DNA of 64,000 nucleotides from an uncultured Planctomycetota bacterium (GCA_900696525.1 CAADGL010000022.1:1-64000); one strand, 5' to 3'. Numbered from the stretch's first letter, positions 48,579-58,574 are shown. Numbers and translations: made by a program. Notes: generated by a model from the letters alone, not told the origin.

Positions 48579-48905
48579 GTGCCGGATCTGACCCACCTCT
48601 ACTGGAACGCCGGCCTGCTGCTGCTGGCGGCCATCGCGATCTTCGTGGGGCTGATCGTCGCGCGCGTCCTGCGCAATCGCTTTTCCGACTCCGGTACGAC
48701 GGCCCCCTTCACGTTGCAGGACCTGCGCGAGCTGCGCGCCAGCGGCCAGATCAGCGACCGCGAGTACGAGACCATGCGCGCCGCGATCGTCGGCTCCGTC
48801 CGTCGCCCCGCCGATCCGCCGGCGCGCCCCGCGGCGCCCGGCGACCGGCCCTCCGTCCCCGGCGAGCCGCCGGAGTCGCAGGACCCATCGGCGGAGTCGC
48901 GTTGA
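48579..48905 (+). CDS. Small membrane protein with SHOCT-like motif
   Basis: A 108-residue protein: one membrane helix (AGLLLLAAIAIFVGLIVARVL), a short SHOCT-like helix pair (FTLQDLRELRASGQISDREYETMRAAI), and a Pro/Ser-rich disordered tail. SHOCT segments are thought to mediate oligomer or partner contacts. The start is a GTG at 48579. It lies about 200 bases before clpX. Confidence 0.65.
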   Translation: MPDLTHLYWNAGLLLLAAIAIFVGLIVARVLRNRFSDSGTTAPFTLQDLRELRASGQISDREYETMRAAIVGSVRRPADPPARPAAPGDRPSVPGEPPESQDPSAESR

Positions 48906-49106
48906 GCGCGGGCGGGGCGCGATGGGAGCGCGCGTGGACGAGGCTTTTCCCGTCGAGAAAGCCGGGGCTGAGGAGGCCTGGCCAGTTCTTGGTTTCCGCT
49001 CGCGGTCCGAATCGCTAGAATCGCTTTTGTGGGGGGATGCTCTGGGTGGGCACGAAGGTTGGTGCTCGGTGCGGCCACCCGCCGATAAGGTCTTGACGGG
49101 GACGCT

Positions 49107-50387
49107 ATGAGCAGCACACGAGGAACGACAGGCGGTCGCGGCAGGCGGGGCAACACCTGCAGTTTCTGCGGGAAGAGCCACCGCGACACCGGGCCGATGG
49201 TCGAGGGCGCCAACGACGTTTTTATCTGCGCCTCGTGCATCGACCTGTGCCACAACCTGGTGCGCGAGGAGCGCCGGCGGGCGACGCGCGGCCGTCCGGT
49301 GCTGAAGTCGATTCCCAAGCCGCGCGAGATCTTCGATTTTCTTTCCAACTACGTTATCGGCCAGGACAACGCCAAGCGGGCCCTGTCGGTCTCGGTTCAC
49401 ACGCACTACAAGCGCCTGCTGCACACCGACGGCGCGGATGAGGGCGACGTCGAGATCGACAAGAGCAACGTGCTGCTGATCGGTCCGACCGGCTGCGGCA
49501 AGACGCTGCTGGCCCGCTCGCTGGCGCGCTTCCTGAACGTCCCGTTCGCCATCGGCGACGCGACCACGCTCACCGAGGCGGGCTACGTCGGCGAGGACGT
49601 CGAGAACATCCTGCTCAAGCTGCTTCAGAACGCCGACTACGACATCGACGCCGCCCAGCGCGGCATCGTCTACATCGACGAGATCGACAAGATCGGCAAG
49701 ACCTGGGGCAACGTCTCGATCACGCGCGACGTAAGCGGCGAAGGCGTGCAGCAGGCGCTGCTGAAGATGCTCGAAGGCACCGTCAGCAACGTCCCGCCCC
49801 AGGGCGGCCGCAAGCACCCCGAGCAGCAGTACATCCAGATCGACACCAGCAACATCCTGTTCATCTGCGGCGGCACGTTCGTCGGCCTCGACAAGATCGT
49901 GCGCAAGCGGCTGGGGCGCAAGGCGATCGGCTTCAACCTCGACGCGCAGCCGGCCGACGAGCTGGCCGAGATGGGCGACCTGCTCGAGAACGTCAGCCCC
50001 GACGACCTGATCGAGTTCGGCATGATCCCCGAGTTCGTCGGCCGGCTCCCGGTCGTCTGCCCGCTGCGACCGCTCAACCGCGACGCGCTCATCCGCATCC
50101 TGGTCGAGCCGCGCAACGCCATCACCAAGCAGTATCAGAAGCTCTTCGAGATGGAGAATGCCAGGCTCGAGTTCACGCCCGACGCGCTCCAGGAGATCGC
50201 CGAACGCGCCATCGAGCGCGACACCGGCGCCCGAGCCCTGCGCGCCATCGTCGAAGAGGTCATGATCCAATACATGTACGAGCTGCCCGACCTCAAACCC
50301 GGCGGCACATACGTCGTCACCGCGGCCGTCGTCCGCGGCGAGGAAGACCTGCTCAAGTCCGGCCGGCTGCGGAAAGAGTCCGCATAG
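49107..50387 (+). CDS. clpX: ATP-dependent Clp protease ATPase subunit ClpX
   Basis: A 426-residue AAA+ unfoldase that feeds ClpP. The N-terminal zinc-binding domain has Cys18, Cys21, Cys41 and Cys44. The motor has Walker A GPTGCGKT (126-133), pore loop GYVG (159-162), Walker B with Asp191-Glu192, and the ClpP-docking IGF in RKAIGFNLD. The segment [41 protein letters not shown] is a family hallmark. clpP and tig are not adjacent. Length is normal. Confidence 0.96.
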   Translation: MSSTRGTTGGRGRRGNTCSFCGKSHRDTGPMVEGANDVFICASCIDLCHNLVREERRRATRGRPVLKSIPKPREIFDFLSNYVIGQDNAKRALSVSVHTHYKRLLHTDGADEGDVEIDKSNVLLIGPTGCGKTLLARSLARFLNVPFAIGDATTLTEAGYVGEDVENILLKLLQNADYDIDAAQRGIVYIDEIDKIGKTWGNVSITRDVSGEGVQQALLKMLEGTVSNVPPQGGRKHPEQQYIQIDTSNILFICGGTFVGLDKIVRKRLGRKAIGFNLDAQPADELAEMGDLLENVSPDDLIEFGMIPEFVGRLPVVCPLRPLNRDALIRILVEPRNAITKQYQKLFEMENARLEFTPDALQEIAERAIERDTGARALRAIVEEVMIQYMYELPDLKPGGTYVVTAAVVRGEEDLLKSGRLRKESA

Positions 50388-50484
50388 CGCCGCGCTGGCT
50401 CGGGGCGAACCTCGCGAATTCGCGGGCGAATCCGTTTCCCGTGCCACCGGCCCGCACACCGGAAGCTGTCCCAAGCCCAACGCC

Positions 50485-50543
50485 GCCGAGCCGGGCTGTC
50501 CACAGCCGGCAACACCGCAGAGCCGGGCTGCCCACAGCCCGGA
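50485..50543 (+). repeat. Two tandem hairpin units downstream of clpX
   Basis: GAGCCGGGCTGTCCACAGCC (from 50488) and GAGCCGGGCTGCCCACAGCC (from about 50520) differ at one base and lie about 33 bases apart. The second forms a perfect 8-bp stem (CCGGGCTG/CAGCCCGG) around CCCA. No T tract follows. Confidence 0.7.
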
Positions 50544-50594
50544 ACAGCCGCCGCTGTCGCGTGAACCATCAGAACCCGGGAGAATCGTCCGGCG

Positions 50595-50629
50595 CTACCG
50601 CTCCCTCACGGTCGCGGCTCGGATCGGGC
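50595..50629 (-). repeat. Dispersed repeat, copy 4 (inverted)
   Basis: Read on the minus strand, this carries GATCCGAGCCGCGACC then GAGGGAGCGGTAG, matching the core of the copies at 7463, 62773 and 63688 but in the opposite orientation. Confidence 0.7.
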
Positions 50630-50913
50630 AACCGCCTCGGCCGAGCCGGAGTATCTGATCGCAGCGTGCCGGGGGGAGCAATCCGGCGCTCGGCGCGCTC
50701 TGGCAGTTTTGTCATTCATCAGGCGTTTCTCCAGGTCCTGGCTCGGTTAGACTGTCAATGGGAGCGGGTTCTGTTTTCCGGCGCGCCCGTCAGGGCGCAG
50801 CCGCCGGCGCCCGGCACGTCGCGCCGGCCGCTTCCGGCTGCCCGCCCGCAGTTGTTTGCGAGCCTTCGCACCGGGACCCGGCCGTTCCGGCGCAAGCGCA
50901 CGAAGGGGAAATC

Positions 50914-53289
50914 ATGCCCTCGCCGATCCGCCGCACCCGGTGCGTCACCGTCCGCTTTCGCGCACCGGTCGTAGCCGCCGTCCTGCTCAGCGCGCCGGCC
51001 CTTGCCGGTCCCGCCGAGCGCATCCCGGTTGTGGTTGATCCGCGTGGCGGCGCCGGCGCGCTGACGGTCGGGTCGCTGGTGATCCTGCGCGACGCACCCG
51101 CGGACGCCATCGCCGACGCCGGCGGCGCTCGATTGGACGACGGCGCGGTGGTCGCGTGGTGGCGCGAACGGGGCGCGACGTTCTATGCCATCAGTCTCGA
51201 AGGCCGCAGCCTGAGCACGGTCCGCCAGACCTCGTACGACGTGCTCCTGCAATACGACGCGTTCGACCCGCTCGAGCGCCAGCCCGGGCCGCCTTCATTC
51301 CTGGCGGCAGACGAAGCGTCTGAGCTGGGCATCGTGCAGTTCCACACGCAGCCGCTGGAGGAATACGCGGCGGCGCTGTTGGCCGCGGGCGCCCAGATTT
51401 TCACCTACGTCGGCAACCACGCCTACATCGTCCGCGCCGACCCCGCTGCGCGCCAGGCCCTAGGCGCGCTGCCGTTCGTGCGCTGGGTCGGGCCGTTTCA
51501 CCCGGCATACAAGCTCGAGGCGGGCCTGCTGGCCCAGCTCGGCGACGCTGACGCCTGGCGCTCCTCCGGCCCCTACGTGATCCAGACGGCGCAGCGCGGC
51601 CTGGCCGACCAGGACGCCGTCGCCGCGGAGATCGCGGCGCTGGGGGGGCAGGTGCTCCGGCAGACGCCGCACGGCTACTGGGTCGAGGCGGAGCTGACGC
51701 TGGACCAGGTGCTGCGGCTGTCGCGGCGGGACGAGGTGCTGTACATCGAGCCGGCGCTGCCCGCGACGAACTACATGAACAACGTGCGGATCGTCGGCGG
51801 CGCCAACTACGTCGAGCAGGTCGCGGGATTCACCGGCCAGGGCGTGCGCGGCGAGGTCATGGACACGAACCTCTACGAGGCCCACATCGACTTCCAGGTG
51901 ATTCCACCCATCTTCCACGGCAACCGCGGCGGCAACAGCAGCCACGGGACCAGCGTCTACGGCATCGTCTTCGGGACCGGAACGGGCAACCCGCAGGGCC
52001 GCGGCATGCTGCCAATGGGCCAGGGCATCTTCGCCGACTTCGGCTTCCTCGGCGACCGCTACGTGCACACCGCGGAGCTGAACCAGCCGCCCTACCAGGC
52101 CGTGTTCCAGACCAACAGCTGGGGCTACTGCTGCGCGACGCAGTACAACACGCGCTCGGCGGAGATGGACCTGATCACGTTCGATCTCGACATCGTCATT
52201 CTGCAAGCCCAGGCCAACAATGGAAACCAGAGCTCCGACCAGCACGCCTGGGCCAAGAACATCGTCTCCGTCGGGGGCATCCGCCACTACGACACGCTGA
52301 CGCTGGATGACGACGCCTGGAACGGCGCCGGCAGCATCGGCCCCGCCGCCGACGGCCGCATCAAGCCCGACCTCTCCTACTTCTACGACAGCATCTACAC
52401 GACGTCGAACAGCGGCGGGTACACCAGCGGCTTCGGCGGGACGAGCGCGGCGACGCCGATGACCGCCGGCCACTTCGGGCTGTTCTTTCAGATGTGGAGC
52501 CAGGGGCTGTTCGGCAACCCGGTGGACCCGAACGGGACGGTCTTCTCAAACCGCCCGCGGATGAGCACGTCGAAGGCGATGATGATCAATAGCGCCCGGC
52601 CCTATCCGTTCAACGGCGTCAACCACGACCTGCGGCGGTTCACCCAGGGCTGGGGGCTCGCCAACGTGCAGCGGCTCTACGACCTGCGCGACAGCATGTT
52701 CATCGTCAACGAGACCGACGTGCTCACCAACCTCGCCAGCACGACCTATGTCCTGACCGTCGCTCCGGGAACACCAGAGCTGCGCGCCACGCTCGTCTAT
52801 ACAGACCTGCCCGGCGTGCCGAACTCCTCGCGGCACCGCATCAACGACCTCTCGCTCAAGGTCGTCGCGCCCGATGGAACTCTGTACTGGGGCAACAATG
52901 GCCTGACCGCTGGCAACGTCTCGACGCCCGGCGGATCGCGCAACAGCATCGACACCGTTGAGAACGTCTGGGTTCTCAACCCGGCCCCGGGCGCCTGGAG
53001 CATCACCATCTCCGCCGACGAGATCGTCCAGGACGCCCACGTCGAGACGCCCCAGCTCGACGCCGACTACGCCCTGGTCGTCAGCGGCGTCGTGCCGCCG
53101 ACGCCCGCCGACCTCGACGGCGACGGCTGCGTCGGGCAGGGCGACCTGGGCATTCTGCTGGCGGCGTTCGGCGCGTGCCCGGGCGACGCGAACTACAACC
53201 AGGCCGCGGGCGAACTCGCCGGCGGGCCGTGCGTCGGGCAGGAAGACCTCGGCGTGCTGCTGGCGAACTTCGGGCAGGGGTGCCCGTAG
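50914..53289 (+). CDS. Secreted subtilase with dockerin-like C-terminus
   Basis: A 791-residue exported serine protease of family S8. A signal peptide (PVVAAVLLSAPALAG) precedes a long propeptide-like region. The catalytic domain has Asp317 (GEVMDTNLYEAHIDF), His344 (SSHGTSVYG) and Ser511 (GTSAATPMTAGHFGLFF), with an oxyanion Asn in QANNGNQSSDQH. A beta-sandwich like that beside KP-43-type subtilases follows. The C-terminus has a calcium-loop repeat DLDGDGCVGQGDLGILLAAFG and a second, degenerate copy (CVGQEDLGVLLANFG). The ATG at 50914 was chosen with AAGGGG upstream. Confidence 0.9.
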   Translation: MPSPIRRTRCVTVRFRAPVVAAVLLSAPALAGPAERIPVVVDPRGGAGALTVGSLVILRDAPADAIADAGGARLDDGAVVAWWRERGATFYAISLEGRSLSTVRQTSYDVLLQYDAFDPLERQPGPPSFLAADEASELGIVQFHTQPLEEYAAALLAAGAQIFTYVGNHAYIVRADPAARQALGALPFVRWVGPFHPAYKLEAGLLAQLGDADAWRSSGPYVIQTAQRGLADQDAVAAEIAALGGQVLRQTPHGYWVEAELTLDQVLRLSRRDEVLYIEPALPATNYMNNVRIVGGANYVEQVAGFTGQGVRGEVMDTNLYEAHIDFQVIPPIFHGNRGGNSSHGTSVYGIVFGTGTGNPQGRGMLPMGQGIFADFGFLGDRYVHTAELNQPPYQAVFQTNSWGYCCATQYNTRSAEMDLITFDLDIVILQAQANNGNQSSDQHAWAKNIVSVGGIRHYDTLTLDDDAWNGAGSIGPAADGRIKPDLSYFYDSIYTTSNSGGYTSGFGGTSAATPMTAGHFGLFFQMWSQGLFGNPVDPNGTVFSNRPRMSTSKAMMINSARPYPFNGVNHDLRRFTQGWGLANVQRLYDLRDSMFIVNETDVLTNLASTTYVLTVAPGTPELRATLVYTDLPGVPNSSRHRINDLSLKVVAPDGTLYWGNNGLTAGNVSTPGGSRNSIDTVENVWVLNPAPGAWSITISADEIVQDAHVETPQLDADYALVVSGVVPPTPADLDGDGCVGQGDLGILLAAFGACPGDANYNQAAGELAGGPCVGQEDLGVLLANFGQGCP

Positions 53290-53690
53290 GCGGGGCGACC
53301 CGCGCACGGCAACGCCGGAACGCGGGCACGGCAAGCGACGTCGAGTGGGTCATGCCGTAAACGGGGAGTGGAGCGCGGCGGGACTTCCGTCGCAACCGCT
53401 TCGTGACCAGCATGGTGCGCCAGAAGCGCACCCGCGCGTCGACAAGCACACCGTTTGGCGCTGCACTTGCCCGAGCTGGCTGGGGGGACCGGCCTCCGCC
53501 CGGACTCTCTTACGGAGCAGAACCGCGTTCGCGCCAGGAATACCGACCGGAGGTCGGTCGTCCACCCAGACTGACCCACTCCCGAAAGCGGCGCCCGCGG
53601 GCGGCGCTTCTCGCGTAAGCCGCCCCGGAAAAATGCCGTAAGATACTCCAGGGCGGGGCAGCGCCGGCCCCGCGCTCTGGAGAGTGCCGC
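53290..53690. other. Intergenic region, subtilase / otsA
   Basis: This 401-base gap has no credible gene and no clear terminator or promoter. It contains only GC-rich sequence and the otsA ribosome site (GGAGAG). Confidence 0.4.
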
Positions 53691-55184
53691 ATGCGTTTGC
53701 TGGTCGTCTCGAACCGCCTGCCCGTCGTGCTCGAACAAACCGACCAGGGCTGGCACACGCGCCCGGGCTCGGGCGGGCTGGTCACGGCCCTGGCGCCGGT
53801 TCTGAGCAAGTGGGACGGGACGTGGGTCGGGTGGCCGGGGGTCCCGCACGCCGACGACCTGGACCTCGACCGGACGCTGGCCGGCGCCGTCATGGAGCAG
53901 GGCTACAAGCTCGCGCCGGTTCCGCTGACCGCCGACGAGCAGCGCGGCTTCTACGAGGGCTTTTCCAACCAGATCATCTGGCCGCTTTTTCACGACCTGC
54001 AATCCCTCTGCAACTTCGAGCCCGAGTACTGGACCAGCTACGTTACGGTCAACGCCAAGTTCGCCGACGTCGTGGTCCGCACCGCCCGCTCCGGCGACTT
54101 CGTCTGGGTCCACGACTACCACCTCATGGGGCTCGCCGCCCGCCTCAGACAGCACCTCCCGCTGAATCGCCTGGGTTTCTTCCTGCACATCCCCTTCCCT
54201 CCGCCGGGCATCTTCTGCAAGCTGCCCTGGCGCGGCGAGGTGCTGGAGGACCTGCTGAGGTACGACCTCGTCGGCTTCCAGACGCCGCGCGACCTGGCCA
54301 ACTTCATCGACTGCGTGCGGACGCTGCTGCCCGGGGCCAGGAAGCGGCGCGGGCCGCGCGGCACGGTGCGGCTGAGTCATCGCGACCGTACGTGCGTGCT
54401 CGGCGCCTTCCCGATCGGCATCGACTTCCAGGAGTTCGCGGACGTGGCGGCGAGCGCGGCGGTCGCCGAGCGAGTGAAGGAGCTGCGCGCAGACATGCAG
54501 GGGCAGCGCGTCGTGCTGGGGGTCGACCGCCTGGACTACACGAAGGGCATCCCCTATCGCCTGCGGGCCTTTCAGCGGGCGCTGCGGCGCTTCCCGGACC
54601 TGCACCGCAACGTCACGCTGCTCCAGGTCGTGGTGCCCAGCCGCGAGTCCGTCCAGGAATACCAGGACCTCAAGGCCCAGATCGAGCAGATCGTCTCGCA
54701 GGTCAACGGCGAGTTCACCCAGCCCGGCTGGGTACCCATCCACCACGTCTTTCGCAGCGTCAGCCGCGAGGAGCTCGTGGCCTACTACCGCCTGGCCGAC
54801 GTGGCCCTCGTCACTCCGCTCAAGGACGGCATGAACCTCGTCGCCAAGGAGTACTGCGCCTGCCAGTGCGACGGCGACGGCGTGCTGATCCTCAGCGAGT
54901 TCGCCGGCAGCGCCGTGCAACTCGGCCGCGCCGCCGTCGTCGTCAACCCCTACGACCTCGACCGCGTCGCCGAAGCCGTGCACTACGCCGTCAGCCTCAC
55001 GCCGCAGCAGCGCCGGCCGGCGATGCGCAAGCTCCGCCGCAACGTCCGAGACCACGACGTGCACCGCTGGGTCGGCGCGTTCCTGGCGGCGGCGGAACCG
55101 GCGGACCGGCCACGTGCGGACTCGGACGAGCGTGCAAGCCCGGCGGGCCGACCGCGGCCGCGCGAGGTCACAGGCGTCTCATGA
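53691..55184 (+). CDS. otsA: Trehalose-6-phosphate synthase OtsA
   Basis: A 497-residue GT20 enzyme that joins glucose from UDP- or GDP-glucose to glucose-6-phosphate. Family blocks include [12 protein letters not shown], the glycine loop [46 protein letters not shown]-type segment, [18 protein letters not shown] and [13 protein letters not shown]. The final ~40 residues are disordered and Arg/Pro-rich. GGAGAG sits before the ATG. The stop overlaps the next gene by 4 bases, so the two steps of trehalose synthesis are coupled. Confidence 0.95.
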   Translation: MRLLVVSNRLPVVLEQTDQGWHTRPGSGGLVTALAPVLSKWDGTWVGWPGVPHADDLDLDRTLAGAVMEQGYKLAPVPLTADEQRGFYEGFSNQIIWPLFHDLQSLCNFEPEYWTSYVTVNAKFADVVVRTARSGDFVWVHDYHLMGLAARLRQHLPLNRLGFFLHIPFPPPGIFCKLPWRGEVLEDLLRYDLVGFQTPRDLANFIDCVRTLLPGARKRRGPRGTVRLSHRDRTCVLGAFPIGIDFQEFADVAASAAVAERVKELRADMQGQRVVLGVDRLDYTKGIPYRLRAFQRALRRFPDLHRNVTLLQVVVPSRESVQEYQDLKAQIEQIVSQVNGEFTQPGWVPIHHVFRSVSREELVAYYRLADVALVTPLKDGMNLVAKEYCACQCDGDGVLILSEFAGSAVQLGRAAVVVNPYDLDRVAEAVHYAVSLTPQQRRPAMRKLRRNVRDHDVHRWVGAFLAAAEPADRPRADSDERASPAGRPRPREVTGVS

Positions 55185-57820
55185 GCAGCAACCAGGGCCG
55201 CCACGCAGAGCCGCGCGCGTCCCGGGCCGCGGATCCTGGCTCGAGCGGAGCCCGCTCTGATGGCCGCGATGGAAACCCGATGAACCCAAGCGAAGCGCTT
55301 CTGGATGCGCTGGCCCGCGCGCCCATCCTGCTCGTGGCCAGCGATTTCGACGGCACGATCGCCCCGATCGTCAGCGACCCGCGCGCCGCCGAGGCCGATC
55401 GCGAGTCCATCGTCGCCCTGCGCCAGCTCGCCGCCATGCCGCAGACCCATGTCGCCATCATCTCCGGCCGGGCCCTCGACGACCTCGCCCGCCGAACCGC
55501 CGACGCCCCCGAAACGCACCTCGTCGGCAGCCACGGCAGCGAGTTCGAGCCCGGGTTTGCGGCGGCGCTGGCCGAGGAGCCGAGGCGGCTGCTCGCGCGG
55601 CTGAAGATGCAGCTCGCCGAGCTGGCCGACGCCCTGCCGGGCAGTTCCGTCGAGGAAAAGCCCGCCGCCCTCGCCTTCCACTATCGCAACGCCGACCCCG
55701 ACGCCGCGCAACGCGTCGTCGGGCGGTTGCTGGCGGGTCCGGCGCGTACGCCGGGCGTGCACGTCCGCCACGGCAAGATGGTCGTTGAGCTCAGCGTCGT
55801 CTCAACGCACAAGGGCGAAGCGCTTCAACGCCTGCGGGAACGGCTCGGGGCATCCGCCGTCCTGTTCCTCGGCGACGACGTGACCGATGAGGATGCCTTC
55901 GCCGTTCTCAGCGGCCCGGATGTCGCCGTCAAGGTCGGGCCGGGCGACACCGCCGCCGCGCACCGCGTCGCCGATACGCTCGAGGTGGCCCGGCTGTTGG
56001 CCAGGGTAGCGGAGCGGCGGGCGGCGTGGCTGGGCGGCTCCGACGCCGTGCCCATCGAGAAGCACTCGCTGCTATCAGACCAGCGGACGGCGGCGCTGGT
56101 GACGCCGGCCGGCCGCGTGACGTGGATGTGCCTGCCGCGACTGGACTCGCCGGCGGTCTTCGCCGAACTGCTGGGGGGACCGACCGCGGGGTACTTCGAG
56201 GTTCGGCCGGCCGATGCGCGTATCGCACCACAGGGGCAGGGCTACGTCGGCTCGACGCTCGTGCTGGAGACGCGCTGGCCGGGCATGACGGTGACGGACT
56301 ACCTCGATTGCGGCGCGGGGCGGGCCTTTCAGCGCGCGGGGCGCACCGACCTGATCCGGGTCGTCAGCGGCTCGGGGCGCGTGCGCATCGCCTTCGCCCC
56401 ACGGCTCGACTTCGGCCGCATGGAGACGTCGCTGCGCGCCGCCGACGGGGGACTCGAAGTGCAGGGGGCCATCGACGCGTTCGTACTGCACGCGCCCGGG
56501 TTGACCTGGGACATCCGCCGCGAAGGCCGGCACCACACCGCCACCGCCGAGGTGACGCTCGGCGGCCAGCCGCTGGTGCTCGACATGCGCTACGGCACCG
56601 CCAACCTGGCGGACGGGCCCGTATCCGAGGCGGTGCGCCGCGAGCGCACCCAGCAATTCTGGACCAGTTGGGCCGGCACGCTCACCTTGCCCAGCGTCGC
56701 GCGCGACGCCGTCCTCCGCAGCGCCCTGCTGCTGCGGGCGCTGTGCTACGGCCCGACCGGCGCCATCGCCGCCGCCGCCACCACCAGCCTGCCCGAGCAC
56801 GCGGGCGGCGTGCGCAACTGGGACTATCGCTATTGCTGGCCCCGCGACGCCGCCATGGCCGCCGGGGCGCTCGTGCGGCTGGGCGCGACGGGGCCGGCGA
56901 TCAAGTTCCTCGACTGGATGCTGGGCATCCTGGAGCACTGCGAGTCCGGGGCGCTGATCTGCCCGGTGTACACTGTCTCCGGCGGACACCTGGGCAGCGA
57001 GGGGGAAGTGACGGAGTTGGCGGGGTACCGCGGCAGCCGGCCGGTTCGCGTGGGCAACGCCGCGGCACAGCAGGTTCAGCTCGACGTTTTCGGGCCGATC
57101 GCCGACCTGGTGGCGCTGCTGGCGGAGCGCGGGGCGGCGCTGTCGTCGGAGCACTGGCGCATGCTCGACTCGATGGTGAGCGCCGTGGCGCAGCGCTGGC
57201 ACGAGCCGGACCACGGCATCTGGGAGGTGCGCCGTCAGCGGCAGCACCACGTTCACTCGAAGGTGATGTGCTGGCAGACGGTCGACCGGGCGCTGCGCGT
57301 GGCCCGCTACCTCGGCCGCGAGCGGTCCGACTGGACCGAGCTGCGCAGCGCGATCGCCGCCGACGTGATCGAGCGCGGCTGGAACGCGCACGTCGGCGCG
57401 TTCTGCGCTACCTACGACGATTCGCAGGCCGACGCCGCCGCGCTGTCCGTCGGTCTCAGCGGCCTGCTGCCGCCGAATGATCCGCGCTTCGCCGCCACGG
57501 TGGCGCTGGTCGAGCGCGAGCTGCTGCGCGGCCCGACGGTCTATCGTTACCTCTACGACGACGGCCTGCCGGGGCGCGAGGGCGGATTCAACCTGTGCAC
57601 CACGTGGCTGATCGAGGCGCTGCTGCGCCTCGGGCGCCATGGCCCGGCCCAGCGGCTCTTCGAGCAGTACGTCGCCCTCGCCGGGCCGACCGGGCTGATC
57701 GCCGAGGAGTACGACCCGTCGCGGCAGATGGCGCTGGGCAACCTGCCGCAGGCGTATTCGCATCTTGGATTGATCCAGACGGCGTGCCTGATGGACAGCC
57801 GCGACGCCGGCGGCCCCTGA
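55181..57820 (+). CDS. Trehalose-6-phosphatase fused to GH15 hydrolase
   Basis: An 879-residue fusion. The N-terminal OtsB domain (HAD fold) has DFDGTIAP and GDDVTDEDAF and would free trehalose from trehalose-6-phosphate. The C-terminal ~590 residues are a GH15 glucoamylase/trehalase-like domain with VRNWDYRYCWPRDAAM, GIWEVR (general acid) and LIAEEYDP (general base). The start at 55181 overlaps the otsA stop (ATGA); an internal ATG at 55280 begins the conserved OtsB part and is a possible alternative. Domain calls are firm; whether GH15 cuts trehalose is unknown. Confidence 0.92.
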   Translation: MSSNQGRHAEPRASRAADPGSSGARSDGRDGNPMNPSEALLDALARAPILLVASDFDGTIAPIVSDPRAAEADRESIVALRQLAAMPQTHVAIISGRALDDLARRTADAPETHLVGSHGSEFEPGFAAALAEEPRRLLARLKMQLAELADALPGSSVEEKPAALAFHYRNADPDAAQRVVGRLLAGPARTPGVHVRHGKMVVELSVVSTHKGEALQRLRERLGASAVLFLGDDVTDEDAFAVLSGPDVAVKVGPGDTAAAHRVADTLEVARLLARVAERRAAWLGGSDAVPIEKHSLLSDQRTAALVTPAGRVTWMCLPRLDSPAVFAELLGGPTAGYFEVRPADARIAPQGQGYVGSTLVLETRWPGMTVTDYLDCGAGRAFQRAGRTDLIRVVSGSGRVRIAFAPRLDFGRMETSLRAADGGLEVQGAIDAFVLHAPGLTWDIRREGRHHTATAEVTLGGQPLVLDMRYGTANLADGPVSEAVRRERTQQFWTSWAGTLTLPSVARDAVLRSALLLRALCYGPTGAIAAAATTSLPEHAGGVRNWDYRYCWPRDAAMAAGALVRLGATGPAIKFLDWMLGILEHCESGALICPVYTVSGGHLGSEGEVTELAGYRGSRPVRVGNAAAQQVQLDVFGPIADLVALLAERGAALSSEHWRMLDSMVSAVAQRWHEPDHGIWEVRRQRQHHVHSKVMCWQTVDRALRVARYLGRERSDWTELRSAIAADVIERGWNAHVGAFCATYDDSQADAAALSVGLSGLLPPNDPRFAATVALVERELLRGPTVYRYLYDDGLPGREGGFNLCTTWLIEALLRLGRHGPAQRLFEQYVALAGPTGLIAEEYDPSRQMALGNLPQAYSHLGLIQTACLMDSRDAGGP

Positions 57821-57863
57821 CGCGGCACGACGGCGGGGTGCGCATCCGCGAAGGCTGTCAATC

Positions 57864-58115
57864 TCAATCCAGCAGGCGATCGAGGCGCGTGTCCAGGTCG
57901 CTGAGCCCCTCGTCCAGCCGCGAGTTGAGCCGGTCGGCCGATTGCATCAGCGACGGCCGCCCCTGGTTCGGCGCGTAGACGTTGTAGTGCGGATCGTCGC
58001 GCGTGCTGCATCCCGCCGCCGCCGCGACCGCCAGCGCCAGGCTCGCCAGCAGCCCGCCGGGCGCGAGCCGGCCGCTGCGCGCGGCGAACGGTGTTTGCAG
58101 GTCTCGGCTCGACAA
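57864..58115 (-). CDS. Small putative lipoprotein
   Basis: An 83-residue protein with a signal region (GGLLASLALAVAAAAG) and a lipobox-like AAAGC, followed by a short helical part (SADRLNSRLDEGLSDLDTRLDRLLD) that could form a coiled coil. The start is a TTG at 58115 with GGGA 8 bases upstream. It converges on the otsB-GH15 gene and lies 63 bases from the pterin-enzyme gene. Function is unknown. Confidence 0.55.
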   Translation of the reverse strand: MSSRDLQTPFAARSGRLAPGGLLASLALAVAAAAGCSTRDDPHYNVYAPNQGRPSLMQSADRLNSRLDEGLSDLDTRLDRLLD

Positions 58116-58178
58116 GGCGCGTTCCCGTGGTCGCGGGCTTAAACTCCCCTCTTGAACTCCGCTCCGAGGGAAATCGTC

Positions 58179-58574
58179 ATGTTCGAAGTGAGCGTCTCAG
58201 GTTGGTTCGCCGCCGCGCACCAGTTGCGCATGCCCGACGGGCACGTGGAGCCGTTGCACGGCCACAACTGGCGCGTGCGCGTTCGCGTGCGTGGACTCCG
58301 GCCGGATGCCTCGGGCATGCTGACGGACTTCGTGGCGCTCAAGCGCCACCTCGACGGGCTGCTCGCCGAGCTGCACGACCGCAATCTCAACGACCTGCCC
58401 ATGTTCGAGCGCCACAACCCTTCCGCCGAACACGTGGCCGAGTACCTCGCGCAGCGGCTGGCCGGCGCCGCCGAGCCCCCGGCGCGGCTGTACTGCGTCC
58501 AGATCGAGGAAGCGCCAGGCTGCGTCGCCCGCTACTATCCGCCGGGCACCGTGAGTGCCGACGGGCCACCGTAG
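58179..58574 (+). CDS. 6-pyruvoyltetrahydropterin synthase-like, PTPS-III type
   Basis: A 131-residue QueD/PTPS-fold protein. Zinc ligands are His14 (FAAAHQL), His27 and His29 (LHGHN). The catalytic Cys of QueD and PTPS, four residues before the HGH histidine, is Val23; Glu24 makes an ExxHGH motif as in PTPS-III, which can serve folate synthesis. The usual LDHxxLN reads LHDRNLN (65-71). Family end EEAPGCVARY is present. The ATG at 58179 has GAGGGA upstream. It stands just ahead of an acyl-CoA ligase gene with no queuosine or folate gene beside it. Confidence 0.82.
   Translation: MFEVSVSGWFAAAHQLRMPDGHVEPLHGHNWRVRVRVRGLRPDASGMLTDFVALKRHLDGLLAELHDRNLNDLPMFERHNPSAEHVAEYLAQRLAGAAEPPARLYCVQIEEAPGCVARYYPPGTVSADGPP

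Larger units (their letters stand above)
50388..50913. other. Repeat-bearing intergenic region, clpX / subtilase
   Basis: A 526-base gap with no credible gene. It contains the tandem hairpin repeat (50485-50543), an inverted copy of the dispersed repeat (50595-50629), and the ribosome site AAGGGG of the subtilase. No strong promoter was found. Confidence 0.5.

Noticed and set aside
49016-49021. TAGAAT before clpX as a promoter -10
   Set aside because: The nearest -35-like hexamer (TTGGTT) is 21 bases away, too far for a credible promoter.
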